This document shows positions 1 through 8,716 of a stretch of 64,000 nt of DNA, piece by piece. The first letter of the stretch is position 1. Every line of letters starts with the position of its first letter. The notes under the pieces are model-generated. The model was not told the origin of the DNA, ran no database searches, and saw only the letters and a program-made list of their open reading frames with translations. The DNA comes from Actinomyces sp. HMSC035G02 (GTDB taxonomy: Bacteria > Actinomycetota > Actinomycetes > Actinomycetales > Actinomycetaceae). Where the stretch lies: assembly GCA_001838165.1 (NCBI GenBank), contig KV835869.1, forward strand, positions 48,425 to 112,424, given 5' to 3'. The position numbers and the translations under genes are program-made.

Positions 1-2
1 CG

Positions 3-1457
3 CTGCTGGCGGAGCAGGGGATGGTTGTCACAGCATTTCTGCTCAAGCCCACGTGTCATGCACGCGGCCTGGCTGCGGCTCGAGAAGCGGGAGTTGGCAT
101 CGTGGAACTGGGCGGTCGCTCCCTGCGCTCCATCGAAGGAACACCCGAGTGGGGCACTATCTGCGGTGCACGCCTGTGGATCGACGGAATCGTGGGCATC
201 GGTTCACGCGGTCCCCTCACCGGTGAGCTCGCGGATACGGTGACGTGCCTGAACGACGCAATGCGCGCGCACCCGAAGAAAGTGATTGCCATCGATGTAC
301 CGTCGGGCCTCACCGATGACGACGGCGCGGTCCGCGGTCCGATTCTGCGGGCCACGCACACCCTCGCGGTTGGCACCTACAAGCGCGCACAGATCCTGCC
401 GCCCGCCGTCGAATACTCCGGCGAGGTGAGGCTGATGCGAATGTATTGGAGCGAGGTGGCCACCAGCACGCGTCCCGACGCTGACGGAACGATCGGCGCG
501 GGCGACATCTACTACTACGACGATGAATATCGCGCCCACTCCGCCGTGCCGGTTCCCGCATTCTCGGACGACAAGTACGCGCGCGGCGTTGTTGGCCTCG
601 TCGCTGGCTCCGACACCTATCCGGGCGCGGGTATTCTCGCCACGCGCGGGGCCCTCGCTGCAGGCGTGGGTATGGCTCGCCTCAACTCGACCAGGCGCGT
701 CCAGGATCTCGTGCTGGCCACCGAGCCGGGCGTCGTCATGGTCGGGGGACGCATTCAGGCGGCGCTCATCGGGCCCGGCCTGGACGAGGAACGCCGCGAG
801 GACGCGCTCGAACTCGCTCAGTTCTGCGGACAGTCCGGCATGCCGCTCGTCATCGACGCGTGGGCGCTTGACCTCGTCCCCGAGCTTCTCGGCTCGCTCA
901 CCCCCGATGCCACCGTGCTCACCCCGCACTACGGCGAGGCAGCGCGCCTGCTGAGCGCGCTCGGAACGCCGATCGCGAAGCGCGAGGTCGCGGCCTCCCC
1001 CCTGCGCTACGCTCGCGCCCTCCACGAGGCCACGGGCTGCCACGTCGTCCTCAAGGGCCCCGTGACGATCGTCTATTCGTTCGAATACGTCGCCGTCGAC
1101 GCGGAGGAAAACTCCGTTACCAGCCTCGACGGAACCGGCAGCGGCGCGGACACGCGCCCCGAGCTTACGCGCGTCTACGAACCCACGGTCAGCGCGACAA
1201 GCACGTCCTGGGCCGGCATCGCAGGAAACGGTGACGTCCTGGCAGGTTTCATCGCGGGAATTCTGGCGCGCGCCAGTGCGCGAGAAAGCGCTGGCTCTCG
1301 CTCGCAGTGCGTGACCTCGGCGCGCTTATCGGCAGCCGTGTGTCTGCACGCCCGCGCGGCCGACAGCGCCGCGAATCGACACAACGGCGGCGCCCCCATT
1401 CAGGCCAGCGACATTGCGGCCGCGATTCCCTCCGTCCTGGCCGACCGCAGGCCGTAA
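3..1457 (+). CDS. nnr: Bifunctional NAD(P)H-hydrate epimerase/dehydratase, 5'-truncated by window edge
   Basis: This enzyme repairs hydrated, inactive NAD(P)H: one half epimerises the hydrate and the other dehydrates it back to usable cofactor in the cytoplasm. The frame is open from base 3, with LLAEQG before the first internal ATG at 21, so the real start lies outside the window. Remnants of the N-terminal YjeF_N epimerase domain are IDGIVGIGSRG and DVPSGLTDDDG. The C-terminal ribokinase-like dehydratase domain shows GLVAGSDTYPGAG, TPHYGEA, VVLKGPVTIV and the catalytic loop GNGDVLAG; the family usually has S or T where this has N. Alanine racemase follows after 63 bp, a common actinobacterial arrangement. 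Confidence 0.9.
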   Translation: MLAEQGMVVTAFLLKPTCHARGLAAAREAGVGIVELGGRSLRSIEGTPEWGTICGARLWIDGIVGIGSRGPLTGELADTVTCLNDAMRAHPKKVIAIDVPSGLTDDDGAVRGPILRATHTLAVGTYKRAQILPPAVEYSGEVRLMRMYWSEVATSTRPDADGTIGAGDIYYYDDEYRAHSAVPVPAFSDDKYARGVVGLVAGSDTYPGAGILATRGALAAGVGMARLNSTRRVQDLVLATEPGVVMVGGRIQAALIGPGLDEERREDALELAQFCGQSGMPLVIDAWALDLVPELLGSLTPDATVLTPHYGEAARLLSALGTPIAKREVAASPLRYARALHEATGCHVVLKGPVTIVYSFEYVAVDAEENSVTSLDGTGSGADTRPELTRVYEPTVSATSTSWAGIAGNGDVLAGFIAGILARASARESAGSRSQCVTSARLSAAVCLHARAADSAANRHNGGAPIQASDIAAAIPSVLADRRP

Positions 1458-1508
1458 CACGTCAGACGCCGCTGGCTCTCGTGGCGCTGCGCGGTCTGAC
1501 TCGCGTGA

Positions 1509-1514
1509 GATACT
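1509..1514 (+). promoter_or_regulatory. -10 box of a probable leaderless promoter for alr
   Basis: GATACT lies exactly 6 bases before the alr GTG, so transcription would begin at or next to the start codon. No convincing -35 box is visible. The same 6-base spacing recurs at several other genes in the window. Confidence 0.5.
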
Positions 1515-1520
1515 AGGGGA

Positions 1521-2795
1521 GTGACTGTCACAGACATTCAAAGCGAGGGACGGGGATACCCGTCGCAGGCAGCCGTCGACCTGGCCGCCATCAAGCACAA
1601 CCTGAGTGTCCTGCGGGCCGCAGCCCCGGACGCGCTCCAGCTCGCCACCGTCAAGGCGAACGCCTACGGGCACGGGCTCGTCCCTGTCGCGCTCGCGGCC
1701 CTGGACGGTGGCGCGGACTGGTTGGGCGTCGCCCAGCTGGCCGAGGCATTCGCGCTGCGCCGAGGCCTCGACGAGGCCGGGGTCGCCCGCGCCGACGCGC
1801 CCATCCTCGCGTGGATTTCCACCTCCTCCTCCGACTTCGCCGCCGCGATCGAGGCCGACATCGACCTGTCTGTGTCGTGGACGTGGGTCCTCGCCGACAT
1901 CTGTGCCGCCGCCCGAGCGGTGGGCCGCCCCGCCCGCGTCCACGTCAAGATCGATACCGGCATGTCCCGCGCCGGCTCCACCCTCGCCGACCTGCCCGCC
2001 CTGGCCTCGGCCCTGCGCATGGCCGCGGACGACGGCCTCGTCGACATTGTGGGCGCGTGGAGCCACATGTCCCGCGCCGACGACCCCAGCGATGAGGGAA
2101 ACGCCTCGACCGCGAGCCACGTGCGGATTTTCGAGGAGGGCCTGGCGATCCTCGCCGACGCCGGCATTACGCCGCGCATCCGTCACCTGTCCGCCACCTC
2201 GGGCATCCTGTGGCATCCCGAGGCCCACTACGACATGGTCCGCGCCGGCATTGGCCTGTACGGCCTCAGCCCCGACCCTGCGGTCGCGACCGCCGACGAA
2301 CTTGGCCTCATCCCCGCCCTCGAGCTGAGCGCGCCCCTCACCTCCGTCAAGGTCATCGAGGAGGGGACCCCTGCCTCGTACGGGGGAACCTGGGTCGCGC
2401 CCACGCGCCGCTGGATCGGCCTCGTGCCCCTCGGCTACGGCGACGGCATCTTCCGCGCGGCCTCCAATAAGGCCCGCGTCGTCGTTCGCACCGAGGCCGG
2501 CCTCCTCAATGCGCCGCTCGTCGGACGCGTGTGCATGGACCAATTCATAGTCGACCTCGGTCCCGCCGAGGGGGAACCCGGAACACCGACCGCGCGCAGC
2601 GGGAATGCGCCCGCGGCCGTGGGCGACACCGCCGTCTTGTTTGGCACGGGCGCGCTCGGCGAACCCCTGGCCGACGAGTGGGCCGACGCTGCATCTACCA
2701 TCAACTACGAGATCGTCACCAACCTCGGGGCCCACATTCCGCGCGCCTACCGGGACGACACAGCGCACACGCAGGAGAAGAACACGCATGAGTGA
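1521..2795 (+). CDS. alr: Alanine racemase
   Basis: PLP-dependent racemase that makes D-alanine for peptidoglycan. The cofactor lysine is in TVKANAYGHG (about residue 45). The N-terminal TIM-barrel carries KIDTGMSRAG and HLSATSG, and the C-terminal beta domain carries ASYGGTW and GRVCMDQF around the second active site. At 424 residues it is slightly longer than the usual 370-390, because of a short N-terminal extension and an insertion after the CMDQF motif. The GTG start is chosen because a -10 box precedes it by 6 bases. The stop overlaps the tsaE start by 8 bases, so alr, tsaE, tsaB and rimI probably form one transcript, the arrangement known from Mycobacterium. Confidence 0.95.
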   Translation: MTVTDIQSEGRGYPSQAAVDLAAIKHNLSVLRAAAPDALQLATVKANAYGHGLVPVALAALDGGADWLGVAQLAEAFALRRGLDEAGVARADAPILAWISTSSSDFAAAIEADIDLSVSWTWVLADICAAARAVGRPARVHVKIDTGMSRAGSTLADLPALASALRMAADDGLVDIVGAWSHMSRADDPSDEGNASTASHVRIFEEGLAILADAGITPRIRHLSATSGILWHPEAHYDMVRAGIGLYGLSPDPAVATADELGLIPALELSAPLTSVKVIEEGTPASYGGTWVAPTRRWIGLVPLGYGDGIFRAASNKARVVVRTEAGLLNAPLVGRVCMDQFIVDLGPAEGEPGTPTARSGNAPAAVGDTAVLFGTGALGEPLADEWADAASTINYEIVTNLGAHIPRAYRDDTAHTQEKNTHE

Positions 2796-3363
2796 CACAA
2801 TCACCGCCACGTTCCAGGTGTCAACGAGCGACGCAGACCAGACGCGCGCGTTCGGCGAAGACCTCGGTCGCATCCTCGCGGCCGGAGACCTCCTCATGCT
2901 CTCCGGGGGCCTCGGCGCGGGCAAGACCACCCTCACCCAGGGCATCGGCGTCGGCATGGGCGTGCGCGGCCGCGTCGCCTCCCCGACGTTCATCGTCGCT
3001 CGCGTCCACCCCTCTCTGAGCGGTGGCCCCGACCTCATCCACGCGGACGCCTACCGCATCACCGACCTGAACGACCTCGAGACCCTCGACCTCGACTCCT
3101 CCCTCGACGAGGCCGTGACCGTCGTCGAGTGGGGCGAAGGCAAAACCGAGGCCATGAGTGACGAACGCCTCTCCATCGAGGTGCGCCGAGCCTCGGGCGG
3201 CGAGGCCGCCCACGACGGGGATGTGATCGACCTGGAGAACATGGACGACGGCACGCGCGTCATCATTCTGCACGCCCACGGGCACCGCTGGGACGGCGTC
3301 CTCGATGGCATCGTCGCCGCCCACGGCGGAACCCGCATCGACGAGGCTGGCACCGACGAGTAG
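2788..3363 (+). CDS. tsaE: tRNA t6A biosynthesis ATPase TsaE
   Basis: TsaE is the P-loop ATPase partner of TsaB-TsaD in making N6-threonylcarbamoyladenosine at tRNA position 37. The protein is 191 residues. Walker A is GGLGAGKTTLTQ, followed by the family motifs SPTFIV, HADAYR and VEWGEG. An ATG at 2788 is chosen because the family N-terminus starts just after it and it forms an ATGAGTGA overlap with the alr stop. The open frame extends upstream through alr, but that part is not TsaE-like. A C-terminal extension after VEWGEG is longer than in enterobacterial homologues, as is usual in actinobacteria. Confidence 0.93.
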   Translation: MSDTITATFQVSTSDADQTRAFGEDLGRILAAGDLLMLSGGLGAGKTTLTQGIGVGMGVRGRVASPTFIVARVHPSLSGGPDLIHADAYRITDLNDLETLDLDSSLDEAVTVVEWGEGKTEAMSDERLSIEVRRASGGEAAHDGDVIDLENMDDGTRVIILHAHGHRWDGVLDGIVAAHGGTRIDEAGTDE

Positions 3364-3372
3364 GATCACACC

Positions 3373-4068
3373 GTGCGAGAGATAGCCCTAGACACCCAAG
3401 CGGCCACCACCGTCGCCATCATCGACGACGGCCGCGTTCTCGGCCGCGCCCAGAACGACTCTGGACGCCACCACGCCGAATCCATCACCCCGCTCGTGCG
3501 CGAGGCGCTCGCGGCAGCAGGACTGCCCGAGCAGCTCGCCGACGCCGGCATTGATCGCGTCCTCGTGGGCACAGGCCCCGCCCCCTTCACCGGACTGCGT
3601 GCAGGCCTCGTCTCCGCCCGCGTCCTCGCCTCGGTCGCCGGCGTGCCCGCCTACGGCGTGTCAGCCCTGGACGTGATCGCCCGTCAGGGCCTTGACCTGC
3701 TTGCCCCCGACACCCGTGTCTACGCGATCGCCGACGCGCGCCGCCGCGAACTCTACTGGGGCTCGTACGTGGCCGCCGGACCCGACGACGTCACCCTTGA
3801 AGGGCGTCTCGAGGTGGGGGATGTCAGCGCGCTCCTGGGCGCCATGCGGACCGCCCCCGGCCTCGTTGTCGCGGGAGCACCGATCCCGGCGCACAGCGCC
3901 GACGCGCTCGCCCGCGCGGACCTCGGACCCCAGGTGAGCCTCGACCCCGCCGTCATGAGCCGTATCGTCGCCACGCGTATGTCACGCGGCGAGGAGGACC
4001 GTCTGCACACCGACCCCCTGTACCTGCGCCGCCCCGACATCCAGGGCCAGCCCACCGCGCGCCTGTGA
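3373..4068 (+). CDS. tsaB: tRNA t6A biosynthesis protein TsaB
   Basis: TsaB is the ASKHA-fold scaffold that dimerises with TsaD in the t6A complex. The 231-residue protein opens with REIALDTQAATTVAI, the degenerate nucleotide-fold start of this family, and carries HHAESITPLV, GTGPAPFTGLRAGL and ADARRRELYWG, all standard TsaB blocks. The GTG start lies 9 bases after the tsaE stop. Its stop overlaps the rimI start as GTGA, which indicates translational coupling. TsaB lacks the metal-binding histidines found in TsaD, as expected. Confidence 0.93.
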   Translation: MREIALDTQAATTVAIIDDGRVLGRAQNDSGRHHAESITPLVREALAAAGLPEQLADAGIDRVLVGTGPAPFTGLRAGLVSARVLASVAGVPAYGVSALDVIARQGLDLLAPDTRVYAIADARRRELYWGSYVAAGPDDVTLEGRLEVGDVSALLGAMRTAPGLVVAGAPIPAHSADALARADLGPQVSLDPAVMSRIVATRMSRGEEDRLHTDPLYLRRPDIQGQPTARL

Positions 4069-4514
4069 ACGCCGCGCTGCGCGTCACGGGACCGGACGAC
4101 CTCGAACTCTTCGCTGCCCTCGAGGCCGAGGTGTTCGCCGAGGACCCCTGGACCCCCTACATGATCGCCGAGGAGCTCTCTTCTCCGGCCTCGCGCTATT
4201 GGATCGCCACTGATGAGTCCGGCGACGTCGTCGGATACGGAGGTGTCAAGGTCGGCGGAGATCAGGCCGACGTCATGACGATCGGCGTGCGCCCCCACGC
4301 GCGCGGACAAGGCATCGGAGCGACGATCCTCGACGAGCTCATCGCCTGGTCGCGCGAGGCCGGAGCGTGCGAGATCTTCCTCGACGTGCGCCCCTCCAAC
4401 GAGGGTGCCATCGGCCTGTACGAATCCCGAGGCTTCGTTGAAATCGGTCGCCGACCGCGCTACTTCCGTAACCCCGTCGAAGAGGCCGTCGAGATGAGGG
4501 CGCCTCTGACCTGA
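4065..4514 (+). CDS. rimI: Ribosomal protein N-acetyltransferase RimI family
   Basis: GNAT-fold acetyltransferase of 149 residues, predicted to acetylate the N-terminus of ribosomal protein S18 or other substrates. The acetyl-CoA loop is VRPHARGQGIGATIL, followed by FLDVRPSNEGAIGLYESRGF and the typical IGRRPRYF ending. It starts with GTG inside the tsaB stop (4-base overlap). rimI next to tsaB is conserved across many bacteria. In related actinobacteria tsaD normally follows directly, but here the sdh operon comes next. Confidence 0.92.
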   Translation: MNAALRVTGPDDLELFAALEAEVFAEDPWTPYMIAEELSSPASRYWIATDESGDVVGYGGVKVGGDQADVMTIGVRPHARGQGIGATILDELIAWSREAGACEIFLDVRPSNEGAIGLYESRGFVEIGRRPRYFRNPVEEAVEMRAPLT

Positions 4515-4745
4515 CGCGATGCGACGACCGCCACTAAATAGGTATCGTCGGTGTATCAAAATTCGTGTCTTGCGACCCCTGTTTTCGGGGTCGATGGTCC
4601 TAGGTGTTTTCCTTGCGGCACCGGTGCAAGCCGCCTGACATAACCGCGGAAAATCGCCGAAAATGACACCGTGTCGAGATCCTTCACGGTCGGCCTCGTG
4701 CCATGGTCCTACGAAGCGGATGAAAAGCCTCGATATGCTCATGCC
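4515..4745. promoter_or_regulatory. Intergenic region carrying the probable sdhCAB promoter
   Basis: This gap separates rimI from sdhC. It contains a small hairpin (GACCCC/GGGGTC, 4574-4592) that could be a weak end for the tsa operon but has no T-run. It also contains a perfect palindrome GCACCGGTGC (4618-4627). TTGCGG at 4613 and a CATAAC-like box near 4639 are possible promoter boxes. No coding sequence is evident; the frame runs on to a GTG at 4671, but that region does not look like protein. Confidence 0.35.
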
Positions 4746-5459
4746 ATGGCCACTCAAAATGTCGCAACGAAGAAGCGCCGCGCGTGGACCACCAGCGTCT
4801 TTATTAAGCAGCTGATGGCCGTCTCGGGCTTCGTTTTCGTTTTCTTCTTGCTGTTCCACTCCTACGGCAACCTCAAGATGTTCCTGGGCGCGGAGGTCTA
4901 CAACGACTACGCGCACTGGCTGCATGAAGAGGCTTTTGTGCCGATCTTCCCGCACGGCGGATTCATCTGGGTCTTCCGCGCCGCCATGGTGCTGATGCTC
5001 GTCATCCACCTGTGGGCCGCCGCCTACACCTGGAAGCGTTCGCGTCGCGCTCGCTCCACCCGCTACGTCGTCAAGAAGTCCGTCTCGGACTCCTACGCGG
5101 CTCGCACCATGCGTATGAGCGGTGTCCTCATCCTGCTGATCCTGATCTTCCACATCGCTCACTTCACCACCGTGAGCCTGCCCGCGAAGGTCGCGAACTT
5201 CGGCGCTGACGTCACCACGCCCTACGCCCGCATGATCGCTTCCTTCCAGTCGCCGGTCCTGGTGATCCTCTACGCCGTGTTCGTCGGCTGCGCCTGCATC
5301 CACGTCTCCCACGGCTTCTGGTCCATGTTCCAGTCGCTCGGTTGGGTGCGTTCCGCGACCCGTAAGCCGCTGGTTCTCCTCTCGGGCCTGGTCGGTCTGG
5401 TCATCTTCGTGATGTTCATGGCCCCGCCCGTCGCCATCGTCACCGGCTTGATCCACTGA
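4746..5459 (+). CDS. sdhC: Succinate dehydrogenase cytochrome b subunit (SdhC, b558 type)
   Basis: Membrane anchor of succinate:quinone oxidoreductase. The 237-residue protein has five hydrophobic helices, with histidines placed for heme binding in [24 protein letters not shown] and [10 protein letters not shown] single five-helix anchor without sdhD is the b558 class known in actinobacteria and Bacillus. The ATG at 4746 is preferred because [14 protein letters not shown] is a typical N-terminus before the first helix. An upstream GTG at 4671 would add 25 unrelated residues. The start is not certain, since the Shine-Dalgarno sequence is weak. sdhA follows after 16 bp. Confidence 0.92.
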   Translation: MATQNVATKKRRAWTTSVFIKQLMAVSGFVFVFFLLFHSYGNLKMFLGAEVYNDYAHWLHEEAFVPIFPHGGFIWVFRAAMVLMLVIHLWAAAYTWKRSRRARSTRYVVKKSVSDSYAARTMRMSGVLILLILIFHIAHFTTVSLPAKVANFGADVTTPYARMIASFQSPVLVILYAVFVGCACIHVSHGFWSMFQSLGWVRSATRKPLVLLSGLVGLVIFVMFMAPPVAIVTGLIH

Positions 5460-5475
5460 GGAAGGGCACGCAATC

Positions 5476-7455
5476 ATGACCGATACACTCATCCACGGCC
5501 TCTACCGTGAAGGCGAGAAGATCGCCGACGCGAAGGCCCCCCACGACGTCCCGATCGCGCAGCGCTGGGAACAGCGTAAGTTCACTGCCGCGCTGGTTAA
5601 CCCCGCCAACCGCCGCAAGCTGCGCGTCATCATCGTCGGCTCCGGCCTCGCTGGCGGCGCTGCCGCCGCCTCGCTCGGCGAAATGGGCTACAACATTGAC
5701 GTGTTCTTCTACCAGGACTCCGCCCGCCGTGCGCACTCCATCGCCGCGCAGGGTGGTATCAACGCCGCGAAGAACTACCGCAACGACAACGACTCCGTCT
5801 ACCGTCTCTTCTACGACACGGTCAAGGGCGGCGACTACCGCGCTCGTGAGGACAACGTCTACCGCCTCGCCGAGGTCAGCGCCAACATCATCGACCAGTG
5901 CGTCGCGCAGGGTGTCCCCTTCGCCCGCGAGTACGGCGGCCTCCTCGACAACCGCTCCTTCGGTGGCGTGCAGGTGTCCCGTACGTTCTACGCACGTGGC
6001 CAGACGGGTCAGCAGCTGCTGATCGGCGCCTACCAGGCGCTCGAGCGCCAGGTCGCGGCCGGCACCGTCACCGAGCACTCGCGTCACGAGATGGTTGAGC
6101 TCATCGTCGATGAGGGCAAGGCTCGCGGCATTGTCGCCCGCGACATGTCCACCGGCAAGCTCGAGACCTTCATCGCCGATGCCGTCGTTCTGGCGACCGG
6201 CGGCTACGGCAACGTGTTCTTCCTGTCCACCAACGCGATGGGCTGCAACGCGACCGCCATCTGGCGTGCGTACCGCAAGGGCGCGTACTTCGGCAACCCC
6301 TGCTTCACGCAGATCCACCCCACGTGCATTCCCCAGCACGGCGACCAGCAGTCGAAGCTGACCCTCATGTCGGAGTCGCTGCGTAACGACGGCCGCATCT
6401 GGGTTCCCAAGCGCGCCGAGGACTGCGAGAAGGATCCGCGCGATATCCCCGAAGAGGATCGCGACTACTACCTGGAGCGCATCTACCCCTCCTTCGGTAA
6501 CCTCGTGCCCCGCGACATCGCGTCGCGTCAGGCCAAGAACATGTGTGACGAGGGCCGTGGCGTCGGCCCGAAGATCGACGGTGTCGCCCGCGGCGTCTAC
6601 CTCGACTTCTCCGACGCGATCAACCGTATGGGCCTGGCCGCCGTGTCCGCCAAGTACGGCAACCTCTTCGACATGTACGAGCGCATCACGGGCGACAACC
6701 CCTACGAGGTGCCGATGCGCATCTACCCGGCCGTCCACTACACCATGGGTGGCCTGTGGGTTGACTACGACCTCGAGTCGAACCTGCCCGGTCTGTACGT
6801 GGCCGGCGAGGCGAACTTCTCCGATCACGGCGCGAACCGCCTGGGTGCCTCGGCGCTCATGCAGGGCCTGTCGGACGGCTACTTCGTCCTGCCCAACACG
6901 ATCAACGACTACCTGGCGCACTGCTTCCACCTGCCCAAGCTGGACGAGAACTCGCCTTCGGTGAAGGAAGCCCTCGAGTCGGCTCAGGGCCGTATCGACA
7001 CCCTCATGTCGATCAACGGCACCCGCTCCGTGGATTCGTTCCACAAGGAGCTGGGCAAGATCATGTGGGAGTACTGCGGCATGGAGCGTACCGAGGAAGG
7101 CCTGAAGAAGGCCATCGGTATGATCCGCGAGCTGCGTGTCGACTACTGGAAGAACGTTCGCGTTCCCGGCAAGTCGATTGGCGAACTCAACCAGTCCCTC
7201 GAGAAGGCCGGCCGCGTCGCCGACTTCATGGAGCTGGGCGAGCTCATGTGCATCGACGCGCTGCACCGCGAAGAGTCGTGTGGCGGCCACTTCCGCGCGG
7301 AGTCCCAGACTCCCGAGGGTGAGGCCCTGCGTCACGACGACAAGTTCCTGTACGTGGCGGCTTGGGAATACGCTGGCGAAGGCGAGCCCCCGATCCTCCA
7401 CAAGGAAGACCTGATTTACAACGACATCGAGCTGAAGCAGCGGAGCTACAAGTGA
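5476..7455 (+). CDS. sdhA: Succinate dehydrogenase flavoprotein subunit
   Basis: FAD-containing catalytic subunit that oxidises succinate to fumarate at the cytoplasmic face of the membrane. The 659 residues include the dinucleotide fold [15 protein letters not shown], the flavin-contact segment [15 protein letters not shown], the substrate region HPTCIPQHG with SLRNDGRIW, and [17 protein letters not shown]. Length and motifs fit the long form paired with a five-helix SdhC. GGAAGG-like bases precede the ATG. The stop overlaps the sdhB start as GTGA, so A and B are translationally coupled. Confidence 0.96.
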   Translation: MTDTLIHGLYREGEKIADAKAPHDVPIAQRWEQRKFTAALVNPANRRKLRVIIVGSGLAGGAAAASLGEMGYNIDVFFYQDSARRAHSIAAQGGINAAKNYRNDNDSVYRLFYDTVKGGDYRAREDNVYRLAEVSANIIDQCVAQGVPFAREYGGLLDNRSFGGVQVSRTFYARGQTGQQLLIGAYQALERQVAAGTVTEHSRHEMVELIVDEGKARGIVARDMSTGKLETFIADAVVLATGGYGNVFFLSTNAMGCNATAIWRAYRKGAYFGNPCFTQIHPTCIPQHGDQQSKLTLMSESLRNDGRIWVPKRAEDCEKDPRDIPEEDRDYYLERIYPSFGNLVPRDIASRQAKNMCDEGRGVGPKIDGVARGVYLDFSDAINRMGLAAVSAKYGNLFDMYERITGDNPYEVPMRIYPAVHYTMGGLWVDYDLESNLPGLYVAGEANFSDHGANRLGASALMQGLSDGYFVLPNTINDYLAHCFHLPKLDENSPSVKEALESAQGRIDTLMSINGTRSVDSFHKELGKIMWEYCGMERTEEGLKKAIGMIRELRVDYWKNVRVPGKSIGELNQSLEKAGRVADFMELGELMCIDALHREESCGGHFRAESQTPEGEALRHDDKFLYVAAWEYAGEGEPPILHKEDLIYNDIELKQRSYK

Positions 7456-8195
7456 ACCTGACACTGAGGATCTGGCGCCAAAACGGTCCCGAAGACAAGG
7501 GCGCAATTCATGAATACCAGGTGAAGGGAATCTCGGAAGAGTCCTCGTTCCTGGAGATGCTCGACGTCCTGAACGAAGAGCTCTTCGCACGTGGTGAGGA
7601 ACCCGTCGCCTTCGACTCCGACTGCCGCGAGGGCATCTGCGGTCAGTGTGGCATCGTCATCAACGGTATCGCTCACGGCCCGGAGGTCACCACGACCTGC
7701 CAGCTGCACATGCGATCCTTCAACGATGGCGACGTCATCACGATCGAGCCGTGGCGTGCGTCGGGCTTCCCGATCATCAAGGACCTCGTGGTCAACCGCA
7801 GCGCCCTGGATCGCATCATCCAGGCCGGCGGCTACATCTCCGTGAACACGGGTGCAGCCCCCGACGCGCACGCGACCCCGGTCCCGAAGCAGGACGCGGA
7901 TCGCGCGTTCGAGGCCGCCGCGTGCATCGGCTGTGGTGCGTGCGTGGCTGCCTGCCCGAACGCCTCCGCGATGCTCTTCACCTCGGCGAAGGTCACGCAC
8001 CTCGGCCTGCTCCCGCAGGGCAAGCCCGAGAACTACAAGCGCGTCGTTAACATGCTCAACCAGATGGATGAGGAGGGCTTCGGCTCCTGCTCGAACATTG
8101 GCGAGTGTGCTGCGGTCTGCCCCAAGCAGATCCCGCTCGACGTGATCGCAAACCTCAACCGCCAGCTCGGCAAGGCTGCCTTCAAGGGCGTCTGA
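7452..8195 (+). CDS. sdhB: Succinate dehydrogenase iron-sulfur subunit
   Basis: Electron-transfer subunit that passes electrons from FAD to the quinone site. The 247-residue protein has a plant-type ferredoxin domain with [10 protein letters not shown] and a later C for the [2Fe-2S] cluster. The C-terminal domain has [12 protein letters not shown] and [12 protein letters not shown] for the [4Fe-4S] and [3Fe-4S] clusters. The GTG start overlaps the sdhA stop by 4 bases, and [11 protein letters not shown] right after it is a normal SdhB N-terminus. A GC-rich hairpin terminator follows the stop by about 20 bases. Confidence 0.95.
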   Translation: MNLTLRIWRQNGPEDKGAIHEYQVKGISEESSFLEMLDVLNEELFARGEEPVAFDSDCREGICGQCGIVINGIAHGPEVTTTCQLHMRSFNDGDVITIEPWRASGFPIIKDLVVNRSALDRIIQAGGYISVNTGAAPDAHATPVPKQDADRAFEAAACIGCGACVAACPNASAMLFTSAKVTHLGLLPQGKPENYKRVVNMLNQMDEEGFGSCSNIGECAAVCPKQIPLDVIANLNRQLGKAAFKGV

Positions 8196-8217
8196 TTCGG
8201 CTGGAGTGGCCTCGCGG

Positions 8218-8246
8218 AGGGCCCGGCGCGCACGCGCCGGGCCCTC
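8218..8246 (+). terminator. Hairpin terminator after sdhCAB
   Basis: GCCCGGCGCG (8221-8230) and CGCGCCGGGC (8233-8242) form a perfect stem, extended by GGAG/CTCC with one bulge. A strong T-run is missing; only GTTTG follows. Confidence 0.7.
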
Positions 8247-8398
8247 CCGCGTTTGCGTGGCGCAGATGTGGTGACTCGGCGATCTGTCGCGGTGCAATGA
8301 CGCGGCGATACAGGAGCAGTACCCGAACACAAAATGCGCATGACGGACCGGCGTGCGGCGTATCATGGAAGCATCATCGGCTCAGAGAGGAGCACGCC

Positions 8399-8635
8399 AT
8401 GCAATTTGATGAAACCGGTCCGAACACGCATACGCGTCGCTACTGGGTGAGCGCGACCGTCGGCATCACGGCGATGATCGCCTTCGCGATTCTGTCGATC
8501 CTCCTGCTTCTGGGCATGCTCTTTGGCTCTCCCCAGATCAAGCCGATCGCCGATTCGCTGTTCCCCTGGAGCCTTGTGGTCTTCGCGGTTGCGGGCGTCT
8601 CGATGTTCATCGCGAACGCGCGTACGCGCGATTAG
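8399..8635 (+). CDS. Small two-helix membrane protein, unknown function
   Basis: A 78-residue protein with a polar N-terminus (MQFDETGPNTHTRRYW) and two clear transmembrane helices, about residues 19-45 and 53-73, ending in a basic tail. AGAGAGG lies 8 bases before the ATG, which supports the start. It sits alone between sdhB and tsaD. I do not recognise a family; small membrane proteins of this shape are common next to respiratory genes, but no role can be assigned. Confidence 0.7.
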   Translation: MQFDETGPNTHTRRYWVSATVGITAMIAFAILSILLLLGMLFGSPQIKPIADSLFPWSLVVFAVAGVSMFIANARTRD

Positions 8636-8704
8636 ATCGACGCCGATTCCGTACGCGCCGGACCCGCTCGCCACGCGCGTGCGGCGGCACCCGCGTGCGC
8701 GGAT

Positions 8705-8710
8705 TAAACT
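8705..8710 (+). promoter_or_regulatory. -10 box of a probable leaderless promoter for tsaD
   Basis: TAAACT lies exactly 6 bases before the tsaD GTG and no Shine-Dalgarno sequence is present. tsaD is therefore probably transcribed on its own, apart from the tsaE-tsaB-rimI transcript. Confidence 0.5.
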
Positions 8711-8716
8711 GGGGGC

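Noticed and set aside
5460..5475. Missing sdhD as a gene loss
   Set aside because: The five-helix b558-type SdhC normally works without SdhD, so nothing is missing.
5440..7590. A 716-codon open frame on the minus strand opposite sdhA, and similar long antisense frames opposite alr, guaB, the nucleotidase and the phosphofructokinase
   Set aside because: High GC lowers stop frequency in antisense frames. The plus-strand products have full family motifs, and the antisense translations are low-complexity without any recognisable domain.
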